Positions 43,128-52,078 of a stretch of 64,000 nucleotides of DNA are shown here, in pieces. The notes below the pieces were generated by a model. That model was not told where the DNA came from. It saw only the letters and a program-made list of their open reading frames with translations, and made no database searches. This stretch comes from CAZHYV01 sp964537055. Its GTDB lineage: Bacteria > Myxococcota_A > Polyangia > Palsa-1104 > JAEUJZ01. The translations under genes were made by a program, and so were the position numbers. The stretch is taken from NCBI GenBank assembly GCA_964537055.1, contig CAZHYV010000005.1, forward strand, positions 62,001 through 126,000. Direction: 5' to 3'. Numbering within the stretch: position 1 is the stretch's first letter; every line of letters starts with the position of its first letter.

Positions 43128-44306
43128 CTACATGCTTGTTTTGCCTTCGTATACTCTATCCTGGCCCAAAACAGTGATTGTATCAACCCACGGCACCGAA
43201 AGCACGCCGGGATGCACGATGATTTCGACCATAGCCTTGGGCGAGAGCGGTATCCCATTTGGATTGTTCAGCTTCAGACTTCTTGGCAGATCTATTACTT
43301 TGCCCGCCTGATCCCATGACGGAAGAAAGATTTCACCCGCACTTCCTTTGCTACGCTCGGTAACCTTTAGGATGGGAACCCGATAAACCTTGGCGGGGCC
43401 GTGGTCAAAGGCACCATTTGCAAGAAGGAGGCCCGAGGCAACAATCCGAGAAACTGGGAACAAGAAAAAGATCAAAAGGGCCAGGCTCATTTGAACCTGC
43501 TTGTACCCACGCATCAAACGGTGCACCAAGAACACGCAAAGGAATACCGAAAAAAGCCCTGTCAGGATCCACGCTGGCCGCACGAGAGCCCAGGAATAAT
43601 CATAGTAGCAGTCGTCGATATGACCATAAACAAAGGGGGTCGTAAACATAAGGATTATGCTGGCCATGGCGGCAATAGCAACCCTCCTAATACGGCTAGG
43701 GAGGTAGGGTGGTTTGGTTGCCAAAAACCATGAGGAGAAGGCTGAGAAAACCCGGGAGAACAGTCGTAGAGATCCATCTACTCCTTCAAGCGTTGTTTTT
43801 TCATAGGGAATCTCCACCTCCCAGCCTTCTTGATAAAGCTTTAGACTTGCCTTTGGATATAATTTAATCAAAGCGCGTATTTCTTCTTGGAGCTTTATCT
43901 CAAGAAGCGGAGGAACGACCGCTTGCAAACTTAAAGATGTTTGCATGTGCACATCCCGATCAAACTCAGCATGACCCGTGACAAAGGCCTTATTGATACG
44001 GCAGGACTCTGCGAGCCGGTCGAGCGAAGACTTCTTAGAAAAGGTAAACACCGGCTCTTTCAAGGTCGAGAGCTCAGACAGTTTGCTGATAGCCTCTTGC
44101 GTAGCAGGGAGTGGACACCCATACAAGTAAAGCCGTGCACTATTTTTGTGAATGGAAAGATGGAAACGCCACAGGAATTCGTACCTTTCTACCCAAAAAC
44201 AAGAAAACTCGCTCGCGGTAAGAGGTTTTTTACTTTCTGGGATAGACTGTTCAAAAAGACGGGCCAATCCTACAAAAAATTTCATATAATCTAGGGTGGG
44301 CTCCAT
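43128..44306 (-). CDS. Membrane protein of unknown function
   Basis: The product (392 residues from the ATG at 44306; in-frame sequence extends upstream to a TTG at 44378) has an N-terminal soluble part, three predicted membrane helices in the middle (about residues 207-228, 245-265, 275-300 of the shorter form) and a C-terminal domain of about 90 residues. The N-terminal half contains paired hydrophobic strands such as LYLYGCPL. No family is recognised. The start is unsettled because neither candidate has a clear ribosome-binding site. Confidence 0.6.
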   Translation of the reverse strand: MEPTLDYMKFFVGLARLFEQSIPESKKPLTASEFSCFWVERYEFLWRFHLSIHKNSARLYLYGCPLPATQEAISKLSELSTLKEPVFTFSKKSSLDRLAESCRINKAFVTGHAEFDRDVHMQTSLSLQAVVPPLLEIKLQEEIRALIKLYPKASLKLYQEGWEVEIPYEKTTLEGVDGSLRLFSRVFSAFSSWFLATKPPYLPSRIRRVAIAAMASIILMFTTPFVYGHIDDCYYDYSWALVRPAWILTGLFSVFLCVFLVHRLMRGYKQVQMSLALLIFFLFPVSRIVASGLLLANGAFDHGPAKVYRVPILKVTERSKGSAGEIFLPSWDQAGKVIDLPRSLKLNNPNGIPLSPKAMVEIIVHPGVLSVPWVDTITVLGQDRVYEGKTSM

Positions 44307-44450
44307 CAAAAAAGAATACGGAACCTTGACTCCAAGTACAACGGAAAAATGGAAGTGCGACCCAAGGAGCTCAAACAAGGAATTTGGTCTCTAGCCCACC
44401 ACTTCTGTGAGCAAAAAATTCTCGGATGATGCGTTTAGCCCAGACATGGA

Positions 44451-44479
44451 TTGACATTGCCAATTGCCCGTCGCATGAT
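44451..44479 (+). promoter_or_regulatory. Predicted promoter just before the sodium symporter gene
   Basis: TTGACA (44451-44456) and CATGAT (44474-44479) are spaced 17 bases. The predicted start of transcription lies about 4-5 bases before the ATG at 44491. No Shine-Dalgarno is present, so the message would be nearly leaderless. Confidence 0.6.
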
Positions 44480-44490
44480 TCCCCACAGAC

Positions 44491-45933
44491 ATGACAAATT
44501 CACAAAACAACATAAGTGCACGCTCGCCTACCAAGCCACCATCTTATTCATCGAAACAACTACCTGGGTCTAACGCCAAAACACCTGGGCGCGACGTATT
44601 TGCCTCTGGACTCGGAGCCTTCGCCGCAACCGTAGGGTCAGCCGTTGGTCTTGGCAACATATGGAAGTTTCCCTACCTAACTGGAGCCAACGGGGGAGCT
44701 GCGTTTGTTTTTGCTTACCTCCTGTGCGTCGTGCTGGTAGGGATCCCGATCATGGTGGCCGAGCATGCGATTGGCCGAAGGACCCGGATGAACGCTGTGC
44801 ATGCTTATGGGTCAATCATACCGGGAAAGAAGGGATGGGCTTTGATCGGCTGGGCTGGTTGTATAGCAGCCCTCCTCGTTATGGCCTTCTATACGGATGT
44901 GGCTGGCTGGGTCTTTGCCTACATCTTTAAATCGATGTTCGCCTTTGCTCAGGGCAGCGTTCTTAGCGCGGCGGACTTTACTTCTCTTGCTGGTGGAACT
45001 TGGGTCCCCCTTTTGTGGCAGGCAGGGGTGATTGCACTCACCACCGGGATTCTGTCCACTGGCGTGTCCAAAGGCATCGAGCGCGTGACCAAGGTGCTAA
45101 TGCCCATGCTTTTCATCTTACTGATCGTCTGTGATATCCGAGCCCTTACTCTGTCGGGAGCCCGTGAGGGAGTGGACTATCTTTTCTCCGTGGATCTTTC
45201 TAAACTAACCGGGCCCGTACTTCTTTCTGCCTTAGGATTAGCCTTCTTTAAGCTCTCCCTGGGTATGGGAGCCATGACAACCTATGGCTCCTATTTGCCT
45301 GAAAATACTAGGATTGCACCCAATGCGGCGCGTGTGGCCCTGGCCGACACAGCGGTTTCTCTTTTGGCAGGCCTTGCGATTTTCCCTGCGGTTTTTACCT
45401 TTGGGGGCAAGCCTACAGGAGGGCCGGGGCTTCTCTTTGAGACCATTCCCCTGGTATTTAGCAAGATGCCTCTCGGTGGACTCTTCACCACCCTCTTTTT
45501 TGTACTAACGGCCATTGCGACGATGGGAGCCATGGTGAGCCTGATGGAAGTGCCCGTCGCATGGCTCTGTGAAAAAACAAAGATGAGCCGGCTTCGAGCG
45601 GGAATTCTGGTCGGCACTGTCATATTTTTGTTGGGGACGCTTGCGACCCTATCACAGAGCCGAGTTCTAGGGGGTGTGAAGATTGCCGGAAAAAACTTTT
45701 TTGATTTTTTTGACTTTCTTTCCTCGAATTTGTTTCTGCCGCTGGGCGGAATTGGGATTAGTGTGGTCGCCGGATGGTTTCTTGCTCGTAAGGATTTTGT
45801 CGCCGAGCTTAACAAGGGATACACAAAGCCATCCCGCCTTAACTCAGTGCTCATCGGCCTCATCAAATTCTTAGCCCCACTTTTGATCGCTCTCATCATG
45901 CTCCATAGCCTCGGACTGCTAAAGCTGAAGTAA
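44491..45933 (+). CDS. Sodium-dependent neurotransmitter:sodium symporter (NSS/SNF) family transporter
   Basis: The 480-residue protein is a LeuT-type sodium-coupled amino-acid or amine importer. The family signature GSAVGLGNIWKFPYL lies at residues 50-64, in the unwound first helix that binds substrate and sodium, followed by GGAAFVFAYL. About 11-12 membrane helices are predicted. A hydrophilic N-terminal extension of about 35 residues precedes the first helix. The substrate cannot be told from sequence; uptake of a host amino acid would suit a parasite. Confidence 0.92.
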   Translation: MTNSQNNISARSPTKPPSYSSKQLPGSNAKTPGRDVFASGLGAFAATVGSAVGLGNIWKFPYLTGANGGAAFVFAYLLCVVLVGIPIMVAEHAIGRRTRMNAVHAYGSIIPGKKGWALIGWAGCIAALLVMAFYTDVAGWVFAYIFKSMFAFAQGSVLSAADFTSLAGGTWVPLLWQAGVIALTTGILSTGVSKGIERVTKVLMPMLFILLIVCDIRALTLSGAREGVDYLFSVDLSKLTGPVLLSALGLAFFKLSLGMGAMTTYGSYLPENTRIAPNAARVALADTAVSLLAGLAIFPAVFTFGGKPTGGPGLLFETIPLVFSKMPLGGLFTTLFFVLTAIATMGAMVSLMEVPVAWLCEKTKMSRLRAGILVGTVIFLLGTLATLSQSRVLGGVKIAGKNFFDFFDFLSSNLFLPLGGIGISVVAGWFLARKDFVAELNKGYTKPSRLNSVLIGLIKFLAPLLIALIMLHSLGLLKLK

Positions 45934-46158
45934 GAGTCTCCATAGAACTCACTCAAGTAAATCCTTGTCCCTCAGAAAATTTTCTTGCGGCGTCGCCACA
46001 GGAAGCTTGCTGGGCTTCTAGGATCTTACTAAGGCGATGCCCTTCCGAGAGCCTCCTCTGCACCTCCAACCCTATGTCTTCAGCAGCCCATCCAGTTCAT
46101 ACAATCTTTTCGGTTGTTTCTAACCAAGGTGCGTGCTACAAATCCACCAAGAAATCCT

Positions 46159-47835
46159 ATGGCACACCAATATATCTTTACCATGTATAAGCTGGGGAAA
46201 GTGGTTCCTCCCCAACGGGAAATTTTGAAAGACATCACCCTCTCCTTTTTGCCTGGAGCCAAGATTGGTATTCTAGGTCAAAACGGAGCAGGAAAAAGCT
46301 CTTTGCTGCGCATCATGGCTGGCGTCGATAAAGAGTTCTTGGGAGAGGCCAAGCCTGCTGACGGGATTAAGATCGGGTATCTGCCCCAAGAGCCTTCGCT
46401 GGACCCAACCAAGGATGTTCTTGGCAACGTAGAAGAAGCTGTCGGTGAAACGCGGGCCCTGCTGAAGAAGTTTGAAGAGGTCAGTCTGAAACTAGGCGAA
46501 GATCTATCCGCCGAGGAAATGGACAAGCTTTTGGCAGAACAAAGCCGCCTGCAGGACCTCATCGATTCTAAAAATGCTTGGGAGCTTGACCGCACATTAG
46601 AAATTGCCATGGATGCGCTTCGGTTACCCCCATCCAACGCGGATGTGACAAAGCTATCGGGTGGTGAAAGGCGACGGGTTGCCCTATGCAAAGTCCTTCT
46701 GTCCAATCCAGACATGCTACTTCTGGATGAGCCCACCAACCACCTGGACGCAGAATCGGTTGCGTGGCTGGAACAATATCTAGATAAGTTTCCAGGGACT
46801 GTGGTTGCGATTACCCACGACCGATATTTCCTCGACAATGTAGCAGGGTGGATTTTAGAATTGGATCGAGGTGCAGGCATTCCTTGGGAAGGAAACTACT
46901 CCTCTTGGTTAGAGCAGAAGCAAAAACGGCTGGCCGTTGAGGAAAAGCAAGAATCTGCAAGGCAAAAAACATTGGCCCGGGAATTAGAGTGGGTTCAGGC
47001 CTCGCCAAAAGCAAGGCAGGCCAAAAGCAAGGCCCGTCTACAAGCCTACGAGGAACTTCTCAAGCAAACCACCGAGGCAAAAACAGCGACGGCCGAAATC
47101 TCGATCCCCCCTGCCCCACGTCTGGGAGACGAGGTTGTCAATGCCAAGAATCTGTACAAAGGCTATGGAGATCGATTGCTGATCGAGGACCTCAACTTTC
47201 GCCTGCCCAAGGGTGGAATTGTAGGAATCATTGGTGCCAACGGTGCTGGAAAAACAACGCTGTTCCGGATGATCACGAGAGGCGAAACACCAGACCGGGG
47301 CAGTCTTTCATTAGGTGAAACCGTGAAGGTGGCCTACGTTGACCAAAGCCGCGATGCCCTTTCTCCAGAAAAGACGGTTTGGGAAGAAATTAGTGGGGGT
47401 GCTGAATTCTTAGACATGGGCAAACATAAGATGCCCTCAAGGGCCTACGCTAGCCAGTTTGGGTTTAAGGGGTCAGATCAACAAAAGCGGATCAAAGAAC
47501 TTTCCGGGGGAGAGCGCAACCGGGTGCATCTGGCAAAAATGCTCAAGAGTGGTGGTAACCTGCTTTTGCTCGACGAACCCACTAACGACTTAGATGTCGA
47601 CACCTTACGGGCCCTTGAAGAAGCCCTCACCGGCTTTGCCGGATGTGCCGTGGTCATTAGCCACGACCGCTGGTTTTTGGACCGGGTTGCGACGCATATT
47701 CTCGCGTTTGAAGGAGACAGCCGCGTGGTTTGGTTTGAGGGGAACTACCGTGATTATGAAGCGGATCGAAAACGCAGACTGGGAGCACAAGCGGTTCAAC
47801 CGCACCGAATCCGGTACAAGAAGCTGGTCCACTAA
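46159..47835 (+). CDS. ettA: Energy-dependent translational throttle protein EttA (ABC-F)
   Basis: EttA is a soluble twin-ABC ATPase that binds the ribosomal E site and gates entry into the elongation cycle according to the ATP/ADP level. The start at 46159 gives 558 residues beginning MAHQYIFTMYKLGKVVPP, as in EttA. Both ATPase cassettes are complete: GQNGAGKS, LSGGERRRVAL and LLLDEPTNHLD in the first, GANGAGKTT, LSGGERNRVHL and LLLDEPTNDLD in the second. A ribosome-contacting arm lies between Walker A and the signature in the first. It is a single gene between the symporter and a small exported protein. Confidence 0.95.
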   Translation: MAHQYIFTMYKLGKVVPPQREILKDITLSFLPGAKIGILGQNGAGKSSLLRIMAGVDKEFLGEAKPADGIKIGYLPQEPSLDPTKDVLGNVEEAVGETRALLKKFEEVSLKLGEDLSAEEMDKLLAEQSRLQDLIDSKNAWELDRTLEIAMDALRLPPSNADVTKLSGGERRRVALCKVLLSNPDMLLLDEPTNHLDAESVAWLEQYLDKFPGTVVAITHDRYFLDNVAGWILELDRGAGIPWEGNYSSWLEQKQKRLAVEEKQESARQKTLARELEWVQASPKARQAKSKARLQAYEELLKQTTEAKTATAEISIPPAPRLGDEVVNAKNLYKGYGDRLLIEDLNFRLPKGGIVGIIGANGAGKTTLFRMITRGETPDRGSLSLGETVKVAYVDQSRDALSPEKTVWEEISGGAEFLDMGKHKMPSRAYASQFGFKGSDQQKRIKELSGGERNRVHLAKMLKSGGNLLLLDEPTNDLDVDTLRALEEALTGFAGCAVVISHDRWFLDRVATHILAFEGDSRVVWFEGNYRDYEADRKRRLGAQAVQPHRIRYKKLVH

Positions 47836-47877
47836 AGAAGGCAGGATTTACGCCATGTCAAAGCGAACGCTATAGCC

Positions 47878-48333
47878 CTAGGGCGTACGTTTTTGTTTAT
47901 CCCAAGGCAAGCTGAGGGCGATCCCGCTTCCAATCCAAAGGCCCACCGTGAAACCTAGGGATACGTAAAACCCCGAGTTAAAAATTTTATTAATCTCACC
48001 ACACGGCAGCCGCTGGTTGGGGCCGCAAGTGCTACCAAGATCCATGGTTCCCGCAGAGCTGAAGTTCAAACCTGCGAATACAGCCGTACTGATCGTTGCT
48101 ACGATCGCGCTGATGATGAGAAATCCACGGGAGAATTTCAGGGGCAACAGCGTACTCCTTCGTAGGTCTTCTTCTCTCTGTTCCGCCTCTTTGGCCCTCA
48201 TCATCGCCCGGTCGAAGGTTGGATTGGTTTCATTTTGGAAGATTGCGATGGAGGTATCCGCATAGAGCCGGCTGCTTAGAAACATGAAGATGATCAGACT
48301 CGTTAGAAGACTACGAAACCTTAGAATGCACAT
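47878..48333 (-). CDS. Exported protein with two membrane segments, function unknown
   Basis: The 151-residue product has an N-terminal signal-like segment (residues 8-25, ending SRLYA), a charged region (about 26-62) and two hydrophobic helices (about 68-90 and 122-144) flanking a short loop with two cysteines (CGPNQRLPC). GAGGAG lies four bases before the ATG, so the start is firm. No family is recognised. It is convergent with ettA. Confidence 0.6.
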   Translation of the reverse strand: MCILRFRSLLTSLIIFMFLSSRLYADTSIAIFQNETNPTFDRAMMRAKEAEQREEDLRRSTLLPLKFSRGFLIISAIVATISTAVFAGLNFSSAGTMDLGSTCGPNQRLPCGEINKIFNSGFYVSLGFTVGLWIGSGIALSLPWDKQKRTP

Positions 48334-48589
48334 GAGACTCCTCTACTGCTAAGGGTGCATGATTTATTATTTTAAGGAGGCTTTTCTTAACCATTCAAAC
48401 CTCCGTCCAGTCCGATTCCCTGTTTATTAAACGAACCGAGAGAAAAGAGCAATGGAATGTCCTGTATCGATAAAAGAGAAAGACAGACAAGTGTGCTTGG
48501 TCACCCCCCTCCCTTTGCTCCTTGATACTAATTAGGTGTTAGGTACCTCATCCATGATTTTCATTGAACTTCTGAACCTGGCTGCTAAC

Positions 48590-49363
48590 ATGCGGCTCAT
48601 GAGACCAAAAAACCACCGAATTCAGGCATTTACCATCATTCCCACCCTCCTTGCATTTGCATTTTTGCATTGTCAGGCCCAAGAAGATGAAACTCTACGG
48701 CTTGCCTATTCTGATCAAAAATATCCTGCTGGCTTCTACCAAGACCCCAAGGAAGCCAGGACTGATCTTTATTATGAGAATACAGTAAGCATCCAAGCAT
48801 TAAGCCAACGACCATCAACATGGTTTGAGCTATGTACAGACGATATTTCTCAGGCACGAGCGTGGTCCGAGGCCTCAAATATGTATAGCTCTCAACAGCG
48901 AGCGCTTATCACTGAGGTTCAAACGGAGAAGTATTTCGAATTTCAACGGGCAATGAACTTTCACAGCCGCGTTCATCGCTGTAGTTTCTTAGACAGAGGA
49001 ATGTACGACCGGAATCTCGACGGTTTTTACGATAGGTATTCCGAGAGCCGCTATGGTGTTCCCCGAGTGATCGGGAAACTCAACGCAAAACCACTAACAA
49101 TAGCGCTGGTGAAAGACGCGGTTGAATACCTTTGGTTCATTGATTTTTACAATCTCTCCGGCCGAAATGTGATTGATTCGACAGGGGCAGATACAGGGAA
49201 TTCAATCACCCATACTCTACGCCAAACCTCAGTGGTTTATGGGGACTTTGGGATTTGCGATCAAGTGAGAGTCATCCGTTCTGACTATCGTGTCGATAAG
49301 ATGTCTTTGGAGATTACTCTGACAAATACCCTAGAGAGCGAACGCAAAGGGCATTGTAACTAG
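48590..49363 (+). CDS. Putative lipoprotein
   Basis: From the ATG at 48590 the product is 257 residues; 48599 is an alternative start. A hydrophobic segment with LAFAFLHC (a lipobox-like sequence) suggests lipid anchoring after Cys25 or so. The mature part is rich in aromatic residues and tyrosine, with a run such as YDRNLDGFYDRYSESRYG. A C-terminal strand pattern (MSLEITLTNTLES) suggests a beta-rich domain. No family is recognised. It lies downstream of a 256-base divergent gap with no clear regulatory site. Confidence 0.6.
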   Translation: MRLMRPKNHRIQAFTIIPTLLAFAFLHCQAQEDETLRLAYSDQKYPAGFYQDPKEARTDLYYENTVSIQALSQRPSTWFELCTDDISQARAWSEASNMYSSQQRALITEVQTEKYFEFQRAMNFHSRVHRCSFLDRGMYDRNLDGFYDRYSESRYGVPRVIGKLNAKPLTIALVKDAVEYLWFIDFYNLSGRNVIDSTGADTGNSITHTLRQTSVVYGDFGICDQVRVIRSDYRVDKMSLEITLTNTLESERKGHCN

Positions 49364-49651
49364 AACATTGAACCAGGCACGGTAGAACCAGGTAGGGCGA
49401 TGCCTGTACTTCCCCCAAGGTAAGCTCCTCTTTGCCAGGAAATACAGCTAATGGCAATCGTGTCTATGTTCTGAGGATGATAAGATGTTCCCCAACGTGC
49501 ATTGTGATCCCCAACACATTAACGGCTCACACTGAGAAATGAACCTCCCCGCCCAGAGGGAAGAGATGACAATATTTCCCACCACAGTTGGAGAACGAGG
49601 TGGGGTGGGCGTAAGAGCCGGAGTAGGCGTTGGCTGTGCCTGAGGAAACCT

Positions 49652-51013
49652 TTAGCTGCGTAAATCAGCGTAGGATCCTACTTTTACCGTTAGCCGGTAT
49701 CCTACGGCTTCCCATCCATTGTGCCACCAATGAACGACGAACTTGAGCCGACCCCCACGCTGGCCTGGTGTTGGCACTGTATTCATATAAGCATCACTCG
49801 TTTTTCTTCCTGCTTCGGTCCTATAAAAAACTTCTAAATTATAGCTATCGTACATTGTGTAGGGGGGGATGTTGAACTCATATACATCATCACCTTGGTC
49901 TGCGGTGGGAATCAAACCGTCGTCAGAATGAGCATCCTCTGCATCGAGAATCGTCTGCATCTTGTAGCGAACCTGCTTGGGGAACGCAAATGCAAATGTT
50001 TCATCGGTTTCTGGTAACGCTGTACCGGTGTCAAGAAGGGCCGTCTTGAATCCACTCGCCCCTGATAAAATAGACAATTCCGTCGTTTTTGTCCCTGTCT
50101 TTTGAGTTTTCACCACTGCCAAATCCATCACCCCATCCGCATTCCAATCAAGGAAGTCAAAGCGGAACGTATCATCTGTAGGACGTAAACTTGTAGCCTC
50201 ATGGACCAGGGCTGTTTTGAATTTGCTGGCCCCTGAATAAATATGAACCTCCGTTCTCCCCGAACCTGTCCCGCTTTTGATGATGGTTGCCAAATCTGGT
50301 TTTCCATCTAGGTCCCAATCGGTCATGACAAAGTCGTAGCGTTCATCCGAGGTGTCAAGATCGGTATCTACCGTGCCCGAAGGAAGAAGGTCTGTCTTAA
50401 ATCCTGTCGCCCCTGATAAAATTTGCACTCGTGTTTTACCCAAAGCGCTACCCCATCGATAAATGACAAAGAGATCTGGGATATGATCATTGTTCCAATC
50501 AGCAAAATCGAAAGAGACTCCCTGCGTGGTCCCGACAGGGGGTATTTTTGATGCCGAACCTAAAATCGTCGTTGAAAAATTTGTAGCCCCTGAAAAAGCA
50601 TAAACCTCCGTCTTAAAGGTCGGGGTTCCATCCTTTTTGACTAGCATCAAATCCCAGACTTTATCGTTGTCCCAGTCGAGAATCTTGAAATCATAGTTTC
50701 CATCGGTTTCGTGCAGTTTGGTTCCTGTTTGGATCAGAAACTTGGAGAAACTTGGTGGGTCCAATGCATGAACCTCAGTGCTCCCTGTTCCTGTTTTTGA
50801 TTTTTTTACTGCAACAAGCGGTAAGCGGCCGGGTTTTACTAAAGCAGATTGCACGCTGCTTACCGGAACTGGATCAAGGGAAGGAGCTTCTTCTAGCGAA
50901 GGAACTTGTTCAGGGGATGGTTGTTGGTTTTCTTGGGGAGTTTTGGATCCACAGGATGAAAACATACCGGCTGCGATAACAGCCAGGCTAAGAGGAATCA
51001 ATCTTATGATCAT
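49652..51013 (-). CDS. FG-GAP/VCBS-repeat lipoprotein, possibly truncated by a stop codon
   Basis: The 453-residue product from the ATG at 51013 (AAGGAG upstream) has a signal peptide with lipobox MFSSC (Cys about 21) and a proline/glutamate-rich linker. Four calcium-binding-like FG-GAP blades follow: DWDNDKVWDL, DWNNDHIPDL, DWDLDGKPDL and DWNADGVMDL. Each repeat includes a TEVHIYSGASKFKT-type strand. A C-terminal domain of about 100 residues ends in a beta-rich segment (KFVVHWWHNGWEA). The frame continues for 67 codons after the TAA with a Pro/Thr-rich stretch, so the stop may be secondary. It is likely an outer-membrane or surface protein. Confidence 0.75.
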   Translation of the reverse strand: MIIRLIPLSLAVIAAGMFSSCGSKTPQENQQPSPEQVPSLEEAPSLDPVPVSSVQSALVKPGRLPLVAVKKSKTGTGSTEVHALDPPSFSKFLIQTGTKLHETDGNYDFKILDWDNDKVWDLMLVKKDGTPTFKTEVYAFSGATNFSTTILGSASKIPPVGTTQGVSFDFADWNNDHIPDLFVIYRWGSALGKTRVQILSGATGFKTDLLPSGTVDTDLDTSDERYDFVMTDWDLDGKPDLATIIKSGTGSGRTEVHIYSGASKFKTALVHEATSLRPTDDTFRFDFLDWNADGVMDLAVVKTQKTGTKTTELSILSGASGFKTALLDTGTALPETDETFAFAFPKQVRYKMQTILDAEDAHSDDGLIPTADQGDDVYEFNIPPYTMYDSYNLEVFYRTEAGRKTSDAYMNTVPTPGQRGGRLKFVVHWWHNGWEAVGYRLTVKVGSYADLRS

Positions 51014-51184
51014 GGACAGAGTTTCTCCTTTTTTCAATAATCTCAAACACATAGATGATCTCTTGTAAAGAAATATTGGGAGCAAATCGTTCCACTTAAA
51101 TAATCACCCTCTTAGGTACGAAAATTAACCAGCATCGATGCTTTCTCTTTCGCTTCTTCTTATCCTCTCAAGCATATCGATCGC

Positions 51185-51213
51185 TTGATTTCTTCGCTTG
51201 ATTTGAATACACT
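51185..51213 (+). promoter_or_regulatory. Predicted promoter of the deoC-deoB operon
   Basis: TTGATT (51185-51190) and TACACT (51208-51213) are spaced 17 bases. The predicted start leaves about 28 bases of leader before the deoC ATG at 51248, which is preceded by AAAGGA. No repressor site could be assigned with confidence. Confidence 0.5.
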
Positions 51214-51247
51214 CTCCTCATCCGCTTCGGCCTACGGAAAGGAATTT

Positions 51248-52078
51248 ATGTCCCCACAATCCCCCCAAGAATCGATCGAGATCCTCCTTGGCGAGCTAAG
51301 TAAAATGCTAGCTGAGCCTGGGGACGGAACTAAGTTTGAATCTAGCCTGTTTTTTAAAGAGCCTAAGGTCGATGCTGACTACCCTCTTGCCAAAATGATC
51401 GATCACACGCTCCTTAAGCCTGAGGCAACCCCCACGGAAATCCGAAAACTTTGCGAGGAGGCCAAAGCGTACGGCTTTGCCACAGTTTGTGTCAATTCTA
51501 GCTACGTTGCCTTTGCAAAAGAATTACTACAGCAAAGCAATGTCAAGGTCTGCAGCGTAGTAGGATTTCCTCTAGGAGCCATGTCAACGGAGGCAAAAGC
51601 ATTCGAGGCAAAAACTGCTGTTTCTGACGGAGCTCATGAGATTGACATGGTCATCCACTTGGGCGCATTAAAGTCGAGAGATTACGCGAGTGTGCTTGCT
51701 GACATTCAAGCTGTGGTGCAAGCCTCAAGCCCAGCCCAGGTAAAAGTCATTTTAGAGACAGGGGCATTAACCTATGAGGAAAAGATTCTAGGGGCTCTGC
51801 TCAGCAAACTTGCAGGCGCCCACTTTGTTAAAACGTCGACTGGTTTTGGCAAAGGGGGTGCAAAAACCGAGGATGTCACTCTGCTTCGAAGCATTGTAGG
51901 GATGGATATGGGCGTAAAAGCGTCTGGAGGGATTCGTTCTCGGGAAGATGCAGAAAAGATGCTGATGGCAGGAGCCAACCGCCTTGGGACTTCAATGTCG
52001 GTAGCGATTCTTAAAGAACCCTCTTCCGAAGAGCTGTCTCCAGCACCTTCCAAAATTTTAGAACCAGGAACGTACTAA
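51248..52078 (+). CDS. deoC: Deoxyribose-phosphate aldolase
   Basis: DeoC splits deoxyribose-5-phosphate into acetaldehyde and glyceraldehyde-3-phosphate. The start at 51248 gives 276 residues, with AAAGGA just upstream. The aldolase core shows MIDHTLLKPEAT, EIDMVIHLGAL and the Schiff-base lysine in FVKTSTGFG, plus a second lysine in VKASGGIR. An N-terminal helix of about 45 residues precedes the barrel. The stop overlaps the deoB start by one base (TAATG). Confidence 0.95.
   Translation: MSPQSPQESIEILLGELSKMLAEPGDGTKFESSLFFKEPKVDADYPLAKMIDHTLLKPEATPTEIRKLCEEAKAYGFATVCVNSSYVAFAKELLQQSNVKVCSVVGFPLGAMSTEAKAFEAKTAVSDGAHEIDMVIHLGALKSRDYASVLADIQAVVQASSPAQVKVILETGALTYEEKILGALLSKLAGAHFVKTSTGFGKGGAKTEDVTLLRSIVGMDMGVKASGGIRSREDAEKMLMAGANRLGTSMSVAILKEPSSEELSPAPSKILEPGTY

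Noticed and set aside
47869..47893. Self-complementary GCCCTAGGGC with flanking AACG/CGTT and a T-run between ettA and the convergent gene
   Set aside because: The stem allows only three to four paired bases with a usable loop; it may be a weak bidirectional terminator but the support is too thin.
51131..51142. Perfect 12-base palindrome AGCATCGATGCT upstream of deoC
   Set aside because: Palindromes of this length are expected about a dozen times by chance in 64 kb, and it does not overlap the promoter.
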